Part shown: positions 10,646-21,045 of the stretch, piece after piece | Layout of the letters: each line of letters begins with the position of its first letter | How positions within the stretch are numbered: the first letter of the stretch is position 1 | Assembly (NCBI GenBank): GCA_015501585.1 | Contig: JADNRY010000225.1 | Location: 1-64,000 of the forward strand | Source: Rhodocollybia butyracea | Lineage: Eukaryota; Basidiomycota; Agaricomycetes; Agaricales; Omphalotaceae | Direction of reading: 5' to 3' | Length of the DNA: 64,000 nucleotides | The notes under the pieces: generated by a model | What the model was told of the DNA's origin: nothing | Seen by the model: only the letters and a program-made list of their open reading frames with translations | The model's database searches: none | Translations under genes and position numbers: made by a program

Positions 10646-12084
10646 GAGAAGATGATTCGTACCTTGAGATCAGAACACAAAGTTGCATTTGCGATGGAGC
10701 CCACGGTGGGCAAAGAGGTGGCAGCCGAGCCAGCTGAGGAAGGCCCAGATGAAGAATTGGCCAAGGACCCAGCTGTGGAGTGTACGATAGGTTAGAAAGG
10801 ATAAAGATGAGGAAGAGATGAGAAGGGAGGGAGGGAGGAAGGGAGGATACGTACCCGAATGCAAAGTTCAGAGTTGCACCCCAAGCAACAGCAGCAGTGA
10901 GTCCGCAGTATATAGCGCCAGAGATGACCCAGTATACCGTGAGCTCGATCATTAGTTGCCAGAATGGAGGGGAGGCGTCGTATCTGGGGGTGGAGTAAGA
11001 AGAGTAAGAAGAGTAAGGACAACAAAGAACGACGAAGGATCAGTGAAGATGCGACATGATGAAGAAAGCGAGATGAAGAAAAAGGAACATGACGTAGAAG
11101 CCAACACAGGCATGAACGTACCTAGCATGTACCTGCTGCCAAAAAGTAAAAAATCCACAGCGCCGATGTCTTTGATGCAATAAAGCACAGCTGGTTGGGC
11201 AAATGTGTATGTCTCCAAGACAAAGTTGAGGTGCCACCAGACGTCGGTGCCGAGAGGGCCGTAGGTTGTGCGATGTATGACAACTATATGGGTGAATTAG
11301 TGAAGCGGTCAACGTGTGGGATAACAAATGTCTGAAGAGCCTGAACGGCACATCGGAACACGATGAAAGGCCAAGTGCGGCGGACGATATAGCTTGATCC
11401 TCATGGCGGGTCGGCGGTTTTGTGAATGGGGGTATCAATCCAGATTTCGAAGTAAAAGCGACCTAAAAGAGAGTCAGAAAACCATCGAGACAGAGAACGG
11501 CCAGCCTATCAAAAGTAGGTAGTCTGCACGCTGATGAAAGGCATGCGTAATGGATTAATGCCCACCAGAGCTGGCGAAAGGGGAGGTCTGGCACTTTAGG
11601 AAATGGCAAGATTGAATTACAAGGACTTACATGAGTCGGAATGGGTTGTGCGTATCCTATTCGATGGAGGGGCCTCCAGAAACGAAAAGAAATGCAATGA
11701 GTGCTTATGGCGATATCCTCTGAGAGTTAGCGGAACAGGTAGATAAAGGCCCGTTAGACATGGCTGTGCCGCTGATAGAAGAACGCAACTAAACGTGAAC
11801 CCGGAAAACCTAGAGAAAACTGACAAATTTAAACACGAAATCAGAAAGAAAAGTCACCTGCGCAAGGCCCAGGACCTCTCAGCATTCATAACACCCGGCT
11901 TCAGCCTCTTCGTCCGACTCTAATCACTGAAAAGATCCCTGAAAGCCAATTTTGTCGATTCCGCAAGAAGGGCCCGGATAGAAGCCGAATCACACCAGAT
12001 AAGTGAAATTATTGTCAACGTGTAGATAATAGACGGCCAGGATGAGATAGAGGCAGTTTTTACCAGTAAAAGAAGGGGGAACAT
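10646..12084 (-). pseudogene. Intron-containing multi-pass membrane protein gene carried inside the CACTA-like element
   Basis: On the minus strand a start at 12,084 opens MFPLLLLVKTASISSWPS, a hydrophobic leader. Further exons read FEIWIDTPIHKTADPP; YIVRRTWPFIVFRCAVQAL (intron GTTGACC..ATATAG, about 11,280-11,330); TTYGPLGTDVWWHLNFVLE; FAQPAVLYCIKDIGAVDFLL; and, after an intron near 11.1 kb, MIELTVYWVISGAIYCGL. A GTACGT..CCACAG intron (about 10,767-10,851) joins ..LNFAFG to WVLGQFFIWAFLSWLGCHLF, ending at a stop after KCNFVF. The alternation of hydrophobic helices with consistent splice sites shows a real gene origin. An in-frame stop (PP*GSS) and uncertain middle exons suggest decay. I do not recognise the family. 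Its position between both subterminal arrays makes host-gene capture likely. Confidence 0.5.
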
Positions 12085-12764
12085 GGTGGTAGTAGTCAGA
12101 GAGACGCGACGCGTCTGTCAAAAGACAATGACGTCATATCAGATGTGGCTGTGCTACCCGTCGAAATTTGTTAAGTCCAAGCCGAGCTATAGTTCTTTCG
12201 GTTTCGCCCCGCTGTGTCGTATCATTCTGTAGTCTAAAATTCAATGCGAGCTTTGAAATTACCATGCTGGCTCTAAGCTGAACCTGATTTCCAACTTCTC
12301 TCACAGGACTTTAGCTGGTGAACTTGAAATTGACAGAAATTGCCATAAGCCAATTTTTTGAGATTGCGAGTTTACATGTATCCATGATATACAAAAGCAG
12401 TCCACTAGTATCCGGTCCCCTACACAATAACGAGATAATGAGATGGCATCATCCCCAACTCACTCATCTGGACACGAAGTATTGTTTCTCTGCACTCTTA
12501 TTCTATCTTGAATGTTCTTTGTTGAGTAATACTGCAACCATGTAGTGTAGTGGTAGTGCTCCCCGGCTGTGATCAACGCCGGCCCTGACTGTCCCCTACT
12601 TCGGCAAGTACACCGTTCAATCCGTGAACTCGACGTTTTCAAGATATTTTCGAGTTACTACTCGGAATCTGTGTTACATCTTTTTTTAGCATTTTTAGCT
12701 GCTTAAAGTTGAACGTTGAACGTTGCACGCTAGTACTTAGAGATTTAAGAGTAGAACTGATATT

Positions 12765-12995
12765 ATAATAACAGTTAATGACTGTCCATAGAAGATGGTC
12801 AGTGTATATAACTGACCCTAAAATATGGGACAGTTATTATGCCTGACCATAAAAATATGGACAGTACATATTACTGCCCCCATAAAAGGACAGTAGACAT
12901 ACCTGTCTTCGTAGACATTAGATATAACTGTCCTTCAAAAGACAGTAAAGATTACTGTATTTGTACACAATTACTGTCTTAGTCAGTAAGGAATA
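12765..12995. repeat. Right subterminal repeat array of the CACTA-like element
   Basis: Degenerate inverted motifs such as ACAGTTAATGACTGT, ACTGTCCTTCAAAAGACAGT and TTACTGTCTTAGTCAGTAA fill this stretch. It mirrors the array at 10,088-10,340 and abuts the TAGTG terminus. Confidence 0.8.
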
Positions 12996-13162
12996 CTGAC
13001 TTCTCTTCCCGTAGTGCAAATGGAAAGATGGTCTACGCGAGTTTCCGCTCCTATGTATCCCGAACATCCTCAAGCTCAAGGATCTCTTTGCTATCAACGC
13101 AACGGGAGGCGGAAAGTTGGCACTATTTGGCAAGAATGTAAGATTTGAGCTGAAAAACGCAT

Positions 13163-13612
13163 CGCGAGATGTCTTTGCAGACCGCGGAGTAGGTGCCATC
13201 CAAGACTTGGATACTGTTTGTTCTGATGCATTGGTGGGATATTTCAGCGAGAAGGTCAATTATGAATTGGGAAGGAGATGTAGTCCTATAGTAGCCGCGG
13301 GCCCATTGCAGCTCTAGAAGTTATTAGTCAGATTTGTGCATCGCCACCACTCGGTCCGTGGGGGCGCAACAGTGCCTTTTATGCCGCCTAACATCTCGTT
13401 CACGTCGAACGAAGGCGTCAAACTGGCGTCGATATCACAAATTCTATTGTAAAAAAGCTCGTTCCCAAATGGAAAGATGGTCTACGCAAGTTTCCGCTCC
13501 TATGTATCCCGAACATCCTCAAGCTCAAGGATCTCTTTGCTATCAATGCAACGGGAGGCGGAAAGTTGGCACTATTTGGCAAGAATGTAAGATTTGAGCT
13601 GAAAAACGCATC
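13163..13612 (+). repeat. 450-bp tandem unit, right copy (empty sites)
   Basis: This is the uninterrupted form of the unit at 7,584-13,162. The junction GTAGCCGCGGGCCC (about 13,291-13,304) is the empty site of the unknown element, and TTCCCAAATGGAAAG (about 13,463) is the empty site of the CACTA-like element. It abuts the left copy directly (..GCAT|CGCGAG..). Confidence 0.9.
13319..13600 (+). pseudogene. MYND-like zinc finger remnant (also at 9,900-10,066)
   Basis: One plus frame reads QQCLLCRLTSRS, then KASNWRRYHKFYCKKA. The spacing C-x2-C ... W-x3-H-x3-C fits the second half of a MYND zinc finger (a protein-interaction module often found with SET domains in fungi). The Tyr-Cys-Ser and following Cys positions are changed here; in the left copy (9,970-10,030) one reads SCQTKASNW, nearer to the consensus. 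The first Cys pair is not in frame. I therefore call it a degenerate fragment. The downstream part continues to a stop near 13,597 with no further domain. Confidence 0.4.
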
Positions 13613-14346
13613 GACAACTGAAAGGAGATGGAAGTAAAATTGGACGCGTCGTGGTGGCTGTACATAATTACGACATCATAATCTCTTGAGCTGCAAAACC
13701 CCCGTGCGAACTAGCAGACTCTATATACACATCCGTATGGATCATCAGTGTATAACGAGTCTGCTTATAGGAGACTACTGAATACTGCCAGAAAGCAGCT
13801 CGAATCCAGATACAACACTGCATGGTCCTGATTTGAAGGGATCTTTTGTCAGCTGTGAAACACAAGTGGCACAGCTGTATAGGGAAGCAATTCCTACTAC
13901 TTACACAGCATTGTCGCACATGAAACTGCTCCAGCGGGTCAAATTGAACATCTTCGTTATAGAAGTATTGAATCATGATCTGTATGCCTTGTGCTGGTGC
14001 CAGGCCAATGCTTTTTACTTGTTAGTGTAGGAAATGCGCTGCGTTTTCACACTTTGTCCGTGTACAGCCGAGGTAATATATTATTTCAGGCTATACTATC
14101 AGCAAAACTTGTATTGCTTTCTGGCACTGTAGAACGCTGAGGGCCGCTGGGAGCCGCTGGAAACGGCTGTATAGTGCCTGACAACGGCGCCAGCTCACAC
14201 ACGTTTTGCTAACGGCCGCTGCCTACTAACCCTTTGAAAAGGCTGCTTGTGGCAGACCGTTTTGCACATCTTTTCTTGTAGCTTTTCTTATAGGTTTCAG
14301 CCTTTCACATTCAAGTCCTCATAACACATTGATAAGTAACACAAAA
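13613..14346. other. Unassigned intergenic sequence
   Basis: I find no coding pattern or clear repeat. A GC-rich patch with repeated GCCGCTG / GGCCGCTG motifs lies at about 14,150-14,225, followed by the AT-rich 5' flank of the DUF6533 gene. Confidence 0.4.
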
Positions 14347-15987
14347 ATGTCTTCAGCTGTAGAGTTGGTGGAGGTGGCCTACCTTAGGTTAGTTCTCTGT
14401 GGCTCCACTCTTGTGTTTACATAGACTAAGAATTTTCACCAGCCTCCTAACCTCATATACCACCATCGCTGCAGCAGGTAAGAGATTCAACTCGCTAGTG
14501 GTTAATAGTAAAAAAGCTACTTATGGACTTTATTATGCAGCGTTGTTCATCTATGATGTGGTTGCAACTTTCCCAACAGAAGTGAACCTTGTCTGGACTA
14601 AGCCCTTCACAATGATCACTATTTTTTACTTGGTCAACAAATACACATATTTTGTTTACCAAATTATCCAGATTGTATTGCAGTTGAATAGCCCTAGAAC
14701 CACAATCTGGTACGTGGTTTTAGACTAATTGACAGTGATCGAAGTCAAGCTTATTGGAAATATGCATAAGGTGCAAGTGTATGATAAATCTTCAATACAT
14801 TACTGCACTGATTTCACGGTTCCTCACAGGATGTGAGTCCTGAAATTACTCCATATTGGCAATTGCTTTTTGCCTGTAATGAGATATTTCTTCTCAAGAT
14901 ATTCCTAGGCATATTCACACTCCGTATATATGCAATATATGGCAAGAGAATGTCGAATCTTGTTGTTTTTGGCACCATTGTGATTATAAGTTCGACTATA
15001 TATGCAGTGAGCATTTCAATTTAGCAGGGTCACAATCCAAGGAATCAATAAGTAAATGCTAATTACTATAGCATATAGGTCAAAATATTGTTGGCAATAT
15101 CCAGCATGTCAGATGATATCATTGGAGCCAGTGAAGGGCAGTGTTATGAGGCCATCCGAAATCCTCTTTTGTTCTCCTAGTAAGTATGTCTAAAACTCAA
15201 ATTACTACAACACCACTCTGATATATGCATACTTTCCAGCCGTTAGTGTTAGTGTATCTTTAGATCTTCTCCTCTGAAGCTACCTATTCTCTTTAGTTTC
15301 AACTATACTGCCACTCATCGATTTGGTATTTGATGGACTTGTATTTTTACTAACAGTCATAAAAACCTGGAGCCATGTGAGAGCAATGGACAGAATGAGA
15401 CAACCAAGTGTTGCTACAGTCCTTTTAAGTGATGGTGCGTTATCAAAGCAATTGAATCTGAGGAACTTACAAATTTTGTTTGACAGGGACCTATTACTTT
15501 CTGTACGAGTGCAGACGCTTGAAATATGGGCCAGGATTATAACAGCATTTTATAGAGCAATACTTCTATGTACTTTGGGCACCACTGCCCTTGATGTATA
15601 TGCCTTCATCCAGAAGGTGAGATATCGGTCGTGCTGAAACTTCAAGTGAAAGATCAGGTACTGATTACCAAGGATCATGAAGGCACAAACGTTTGCCAGA
15701 TTCTCAAATGTTTTGGCGCCTCTTGTTACTCAGTATGTCTAATGATTCAAGGAAGGCACTAAAGGCTGACTTCTATTATTTGTTTCTTCTTTTGGTAAAT
15801 ATCCAGGGTCCCATTTTTGCTTGTAGGGCGACTCTACCTTGACCTGAAAATGTTTCAACTAGTCGACTCCAATTGTCCCTCAATCCAACTTGGAACCATT
15901 AGCTTTGCTTCAAACCGCCTACTTGGAAATATTGGAAGTCATCTTGTCACTCATGAGGACCAGGATCAAGAGGGGTCCAAGTTGTGA
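14347..15987 (+). CDS. DUF6533-family seven-helix membrane protein (possibly degenerate)
   Basis: ATG at 14,347 opens MSSAVELVEVAYLR; exon 1 ends 14,387 (intron GTTAGT..ACATAG), exon 2 is 14,425-14,477 (intron GTAAGA..TATGCAG) and exon 3 begins at 14,541. Joined, they read ..TSLLTSYTTIAAAALFIYDV, then TFPTEVNLVWTKPF and FYLVNKYTYF, the DUF6533 signature (YD.. , E..L.W, LLN.Y). An exon at about 14,830-15,006 has FTLRIYAIYGKR, typical of the third helix. Later exons read SDDIIGASEGQCYEAI, then LIDLVFDGLVFLLTVIKTW with SVATVLLSDG, and at the end FLLVGRLYLDLKMFQL to a TGA at 15,985-15,987. The joint after exon 3 and the region near 15,485 do not keep phase with simple introns, so the gene may be damaged. 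Function in this family is unknown. Confidence 0.65.
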
Positions 15988-17143
15988 ACCTGACTTGGCT
16001 CCGAATCGCGGAAACATGATACCAGTGTCTAAATAGTTTAGCTAACTTGAAATGCAACGTGACTACAATGGCGCTGGTCAGCGGCCCGGACGATACCGCG
16101 ACAAAACCATACATAAGTAACGAAGAATGTGCTACAAAACTAATGAGACACTACAAAACAACCTAAAGTATGAGAACAAGGTCACTAAGCATATTTGATA
16201 CCAATGAATTCTACTGTTGAAGTTTTCGGGACGGGAGAAGGCAAACAAAACAAGAAACGTTTGTCCTATTCACTGAGTACATAGTGGAGGCAAACGGTAC
16301 GGTAAAATAAGTACAGTATAAGCTTATTTAAGTATGTACAGGTGATCTATCTAGGTAGAATAATAATCCCGTTGGATGCCAATGGAACTCGTACCGAGTC
16401 ATAAGGTTAAATATTTAACATCTACTTTGTCATTGGATGGGTCAGAATACAAAATGAGTGAATGAAAAAAGGCTTGTGAGGATTTGCATGAATGAGAAGG
16501 GCATAAGAACAGGAAGGGGAAGATAAAGTGTGTGTATGAGAACAAGAAGCGTAAGAGTGGGATTCAGAACATTTACGCTTTTTGAGCACTGGTCCATCAA
16601 CAAACTCGACTTCAGAATCGGATTGGCTACCACTTTAACCCCGCTTTAACTCTTCCCAATTGACCGGTTTGTCATCAGAAGACTCGAAGCCCTCAAGTAG
16701 TGTATCATTGAAAGTCAGCGAGAAGTATGAGGCGAAGTCATCGGATGGGATGTGGTTTGATAGGTATGAGGTCCTTGGGCAGAATTACTCGCAGTGGCCC
16801 ACTGATGAAAGGTGCCGGTGAGGAGTCAGTGAGGTTATGATGGGTAACACGTTACAGGAGAGGCCAAGACAGGAGAGGAAACACATTGCTTCAGAGATTT
16901 CATGGATATAACACAACATGGGCCCAAATGAGAGCTAGATACATGTTTTGGAGATGAAAATGGTGATTGAGAGGAAGGGAGATGTGAATTGGAATGAGAT
17001 GAATCTGCTGAGGGCGATGATAATGACAATACATGATAGCCAGGGGCAAGGCATCCACCTTTTGTTGTACAACATGGCTTGCAGCACCTACTTGTGCAGG
17101 TTGAATTTGCGTGGACCCCACAACAAGAGGTGCAACAAGGCAA
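15988..17143. other. Unassigned sequence
   Basis: No gene is supported. Open frames at 16.4-17.2 kb are short, on both strands, and lack domain patterns. The plus frame around 17,080-17,135 continues after the MITE at 17,986 (..QEVQQGKA|TFALTAARGG..), so a decayed coding region may have been hit by the MITE, but I cannot identify it. Confidence 0.35.
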
Positions 17144-17985
17144 TAGAGGTGGGCACAAATGGGCATTCAAATACATTCGCCATTCATGGCGCGAATATGG
17201 ACCCTTGAAAGGTCATATTCGCATTCAAATGACCTCCCAGGGGGTGAATCATCATTCACACGAATGTGCATTCGAATGCCCCAGGCCGCATATTATAACA
17301 GGAATGTTAACAAAAGGAGCGCAGCATATAACGAGGTTGCGCATGGCCTTTAATAAGGTCCCGCGGCAGCCTTTTGTACATATTTAATAATTATAAGTAC
17401 TTATATGCACTGTACACCGTTAATTATACTCTTATTTGTGACTGTAAACTTACCTGGGGAGGAATGGGGAAGTGAAATGAAGTTGCGGGACTTCATATAT
17501 GGTCCCGTAAGGTCATATGACCATCACTGTTCCCCACCTTCGCTCCAGAGGTAAGTCCTATTAGTACAATGTACATATAGTAAATAATGTAATTATTACT
17601 AGTACTATCAGTATTAATGTATTTAAGTAGTAGTAAGTACTAATAATTATGGAGAAATGTATGGAATGCTGGCACGGAGCCTTATAAAAGGTTGCGCGCA
17701 AGCTTGTCGTGCACATATACTATTGTAGGGCAACCTACATGGCTGCCGTAGCTCATAATAGGTGTGTAAATTTATGTTCAACATTTATTTTTTTTATGTA
17801 TGAATATTCACGAATATTCACGAATATAAGTGACAAATATGGGTCTGTCGGACACCCATATTCGCATTCGAATAACCTATTACCACGAATGCACATTTGT
17901 GGTAGTAGGGGCATTCATATTTGAATGACAAATGAGAATATATTCGAGTATATTCTTACTCATTCCTCATTCGTGCCCATCTCTA
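17144..17985. mobile_element. 842-bp hAT-type MITE with 8-bp target duplication CAAGGCAA
   Basis: Terminal inverted repeats are TAGAGGTGGGCACAAATG (left) and TAGAGATGGGCACGAATG (complement of right end). CAAGGCAA is present directly on both sides (17,136-17,143 and 17,986-17,993), the 8-bp duplication expected of hAT transposases. Subterminal regions are packed with ATTCG/CGAAT motifs (17,150-17,290 and 17,800-17,980). There is no transposase frame, so it is non-autonomous. Confidence 0.85.
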
Positions 17986-17993
17986 CAAGGCAA

Positions 17994-18563
17994 AGCTACC
18001 TTTGCCTTGACAGCTGCAAGAGGTGGGATCCAGCCAGCCACAATAGCTGCATCAACAGCCATATGGGTAAAGGCATAAGCAAATTGTTGGATATTTGGAC
18101 CAGTATATGGTCATCGGTATGTACAGCCCAGTACCAAGTAGATATCATTTGTTTCATTTCTAATTTTATTGATATGGATTTCTACTTATACTGTATGTAT
18201 CGACGTTCCCTTCTTTTCTTCAGCCTTCATTACTTCTGGCTGAGGTATGTCTCTTTACTTATGCCCTATGCACATTATGCTTACACTATACCTATAGCCT
18301 TAGTTGTACTCTGTACTAACTGTCTCTTATGTCGGAAACTTGAAAAAAGGCTCATAAGCGCGTGCTGATTATGGGGGTTTAATGACCACTTATAGCCAAT
18401 TATAGGCAGATTATAGGCCTATTTTTTATTTTTCATTTTTGGCCACCCGGGGGTTTCTAGGGCGCTGACAGTATTGAAACGTCCCTGGTAACCGGTCATA
18501 ATTGAATAATAATCGGCCTACAAGCAATTGTATGCCTTAAACAATCATAAGTTTCAAGTCATT
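17994..18563. other. Unassigned sequence left of the Copia element
   Basis: A plus frame to 18,368 is open but has no domain pattern. TGATTATGGGGGTTTAATGA at 18,367 is matched inverted by TATCATGAACCCCCGTAATCG just right of the Copia element (25,319), suggesting the retroelement landed in a small inverted-repeat element. Confidence 0.35.
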
Positions 18564-19079
18564 TGTTGAAACTAGATTACCGCTTATGAGTCGTATCTAA
18601 TCAGTAATGTGAGTCGACTAGACGCACTTGCTATACAATCGATGAACTGTCGATATATGATATGTTGAAACTCACCCTCAAACACTAGACGCAGCCTCTA
18701 CGCAGGTTCGTATAGATGTAGTCAATTATGCCATTCGCTATTAGTCTTATGATACATAGCTTGTACGCTGCCTTGCAGTACCTATGAACAATACCTATAG
18801 AATTACCATATGGACTCCATCTTCTAGGGTACATTATGCACATGTATATGCACTATGTTTAGCAGTACGACTCAAGTAGACTCATACATTGTTATAGGGT
18901 TTATTATATTCTGTAGTATAAATACTGTAGATATTTTCCTGTAACAATAACCAAGAATCCTACTATTCATCTGGACACTTATTCTGCTCTCAACAAGCAC
19001 TCTTACAACTCCGGTAACATCCTTACACTCTCAGGTGAGTATGCTGTCGACCTTGTGTTGACTGACCGCTGTTTCTACA
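18564..19079 (+). repeat. 5' LTR of the Copia element
   Basis: Begins TGTTGAAACTAG and ends TGTTTCTACA (516 bp). A TATAAATA box lies at about 18,916. Its partner is at 24,798-25,313, the same length. Confidence 0.95.
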
Positions 19080-19091
19080 GGTTATGGGCCC
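19080..19091 (+). promoter_or_regulatory. Primer-binding site, half initiator-Met tRNA type
   Basis: Immediately after the LTR stands GGTTATGGGCCC. This is complementary to the anticodon stem-loop of initiator Met tRNA rather than to its 3' end, the arrangement known from Drosophila copia, where a cleaved half tRNA primes reverse transcription. Confidence 0.75.
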
Positions 19092-19805
19092 CGGATCGCT
19101 TCAACACATGTTGTGCCCTCCATTGTGCTTACTGCACTTGGTTAGACAGTGTTCAATGAACATCCAACGCTCATTCCTGGAGTGTACAAAGTTCGCGTGT
19201 TGTGCATAGCTGGTCATGGTACATGGTAACATTCATGGATCGCATTTCTCTCCATTCCTGCATTGTTCAAAAATATACATGACTTTGCACACTGACACAC
19301 ACATGTATTTACATAGGCACCCGATGATCGAACGAACTGTTTAAGGGCTTTGCTGCGATGGCATTCCCTGCCAGGTAGACTTGGGGTCACCGCTATAATA
19401 GCCATAAAAGCATTCATGTGCATCCGCTGGCAAACTGCGAACGATCATTGGGTTCTTGGATTTGTAGAATAATTGTACATACACATTACCTACCTGCTGC
19501 TTGCCTTAAGTTCTTCACATGCTGAAGGGATACTGTTCAATTGTGCTGCAAAGCACATCTGAACGTTGACTGAACGCATATTCTTGGCATTCAGTTACCC
19601 TATTTGTGTTCCAATCAACTTAAAGTGACTGAGTCCGAATTGGAATGATCGGATCAGTGGATGGAAAATGGATGGATAATTATATGCGATCAACACTGAA
19701 AACACTTGTCATGGGTTTCTGACTTTGTTGTTGTGATCTGTGTTCATAACTTGTGGAAGCACGTCACTGACTGTTGCTCTACTTTTTCTAGAACCTTATC
19801 AAAAC

Positions 19806-21044
19806 ATGTCTCTCTCAAACCTCTCTAGTGTTCCTCTCCTCAATGGGGCTAACTACCCCTCCTGGTCCAGTTCAATGACAGTGCTCCTTAGAGCCTCTCA
19901 TTGTTGGTCTGTTGTATGTAGACGAATCCCTCGCCCCAAACCAACATACCGAAAACCCACATCCGATGAAATTGCCGCAAGGACTTACAAGGCTAATGAA
20001 GATGTTGAGACCACCACTGCTGAACGGCAGAAAGAGATTGATGACTGGGACAGTCTTGACGACCAAGCCATGAGCTTAATTGCCCTCCGACTTCCTGATG
20101 ACATCAGGGCTACTGTCCTAAAGTCTGAATCTGGCGAAACTTGGGACAAAATCAAAAAGATCTATGGCAAACCCGGCTCTGCCGGCACTTTTGGCATCTT
20201 CAAAGAGGCCATTAACTTCCAAATCGACGGAAGAAACGACCCTACTCTCGCTCTAGCATCTTTAAACTCCACCTTCTCCCGCCTTGATGGCTCTGGTCTC
20301 ATTCTTCCCGAACCGGTAAAAGCTATGATTCTCTTGGCTGCTCTTCCTACTCAATGGGATAATCTTGCGATGACAATCCTTTCTCGAGATGCTACTCTTC
20401 TTACTCCGTCCAACATCATGCCGATCATTCAGGACGAGTACTGCCGCCGCCAATCCAATGCTACCTCGCTCGCGGCCCGCGTCTCCGGCGTCAAACGTCA
20501 ATCTGACTCCAAGTCCTCTTGGAATGATCAGAAGAAGAAGAAGGACACTAAGAAGGGAGCGCCTTACCCGGCAAGCAAACCTTCCAGTGACTCGTCCTCT
20601 TCTTCTGACAAAGACAAAAAGACACGCCACGGAAAGAAAGGAGGAAAAGGCAAAGAAAAGGCTCATGAATCGGCTGAAGTGGAGACTTCCAATGTCTCTA
20701 ATTTTGCCACCTGCCTTGCCTCGCGCATTAACGACAGCTTCCTCCGTGAAGCCTCCCACGACTCCGTCCTTGACAGGATGAAGATTGAGGAAGTAGAGGT
20801 CGATCTCTCTGATCACCTTTGGCCTCAGACCAAACTCGAAATGGACATTGACGAGGAAATGTATGGCTCTGGAGACGAGCGCCTTATTTTCTGGCAAGCT
20901 TCCCTTAATAGTTTTAAGGAAAAATTCACTGACCAATTGCACTCATTACAACAGATGTTCAATAATATGGCTGGAAATCTCGAACGGTCCAAATGGACCT
21001 TATGTATCACATTCTCCACGCTTCATGAACTCTGTACCTCCTAG
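19806..21044 (+). CDS. gag: Copia Gag polyprotein
   Basis: ATG at 19,806 opens MSLSNLSSVPLLNGANYPSW, the standard start of a Copia Gag (LxGxNYxxW). The 412-residue frame ends with TAG at 21,042. Residues near 60-200 show the DDxAxxxIxLRLPDDI and VLKSESGETWDKIKK patterns of the UBN2/gag-polypeptide family. The C-terminal third is very rich in Lys and Ser (about residues 240-300). I do not see the CCHC zinc knuckle normally found here. Gag lies in another frame than pol (pol is +1 relative to it), so Pol expression would have needed a frameshift. The capsid protein packages element RNA. Confidence 0.85.
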   Translation: MSLSNLSSVPLLNGANYPSWSSSMTVLLRASHCWSVVCRRIPRPKPTYRKPTSDEIAARTYKANEDVETTTAERQKEIDDWDSLDDQAMSLIALRLPDDIRATVLKSESGETWDKIKKIYGKPGSAGTFGIFKEAINFQIDGRNDPTLALASLNSTFSRLDGSGLILPEPVKAMILLAALPTQWDNLAMTILSRDATLLTPSNIMPIIQDEYCRRQSNATSLAARVSGVKRQSDSKSSWNDQKKKKDTKKGAPYPASKPSSDSSSSSDKDKKTRHGKKGGKGKEKAHESAEVETSNVSNFATCLASRINDSFLREASHDSVLDRMKIEEVEVDLSDHLWPQTKLEMDIDEEMYGSGDERLIFWQASLNSFKEKFTDQLHSLQQMFNNMAGNLERSKWTLCITFSTLHELCTS

Positions 21045-21045
21045 T

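Larger units (their letters stand above)
10067..13016. mobile_element. CACTA-like DNA transposon, 2,950 bp, target duplication CAAA
   Basis: The empty site TTCCCAAATGG (13.46 kb) is split here into CCCAAA at 10,061-10,066 and CAAATGG from 13,017, so CAAA is duplicated. Terminal inverted repeats: CACGGCGGGAAGGAAAGACA on the left, and CACTACGGGAAGAGAAGTCA on the complement of the right end. Right end TAGTG fits the CACTA/EnSpm group, whose usual target duplication is 3 bp rather than 4. Both ends carry many short inverted ACAGT/ACTGT motifs, as expected for subterminal transposase-binding repeats. No transposase is visible; instead there is an intron-containing host-like gene inside. Confidence 0.8.
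7584..13162 (+). repeat. 450-bp tandem unit, left copy (split by two transposons)
   Basis: The unit is in three pieces: 7,584-7,719, 9,896-10,066 and 13,021-13,162 (449 bases after removing target duplications). It matches the uninterrupted right copy (13,163-13,612) with about nine substitutions by eye. The unit begins CGCGAGATGTCTTTGCAG and ends GAAAAACGCAT. The first gap is the unknown 2.17 kb element, the second the CACTA-like element. The copies therefore serve as filled and empty sites for each other. Confidence 0.9.

Noticed and set aside
17925..18368. 147-codon plus frame
   Set aside because: It starts inside the hAT-type MITE and has no domain; hydrophobic stretches come from AT-rich sequence.
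20262..20942. 226-codon open frame on the minus strand
   Set aside because: It is antisense to the Copia gag, has no domain pattern, and its openness follows from gag codon composition.
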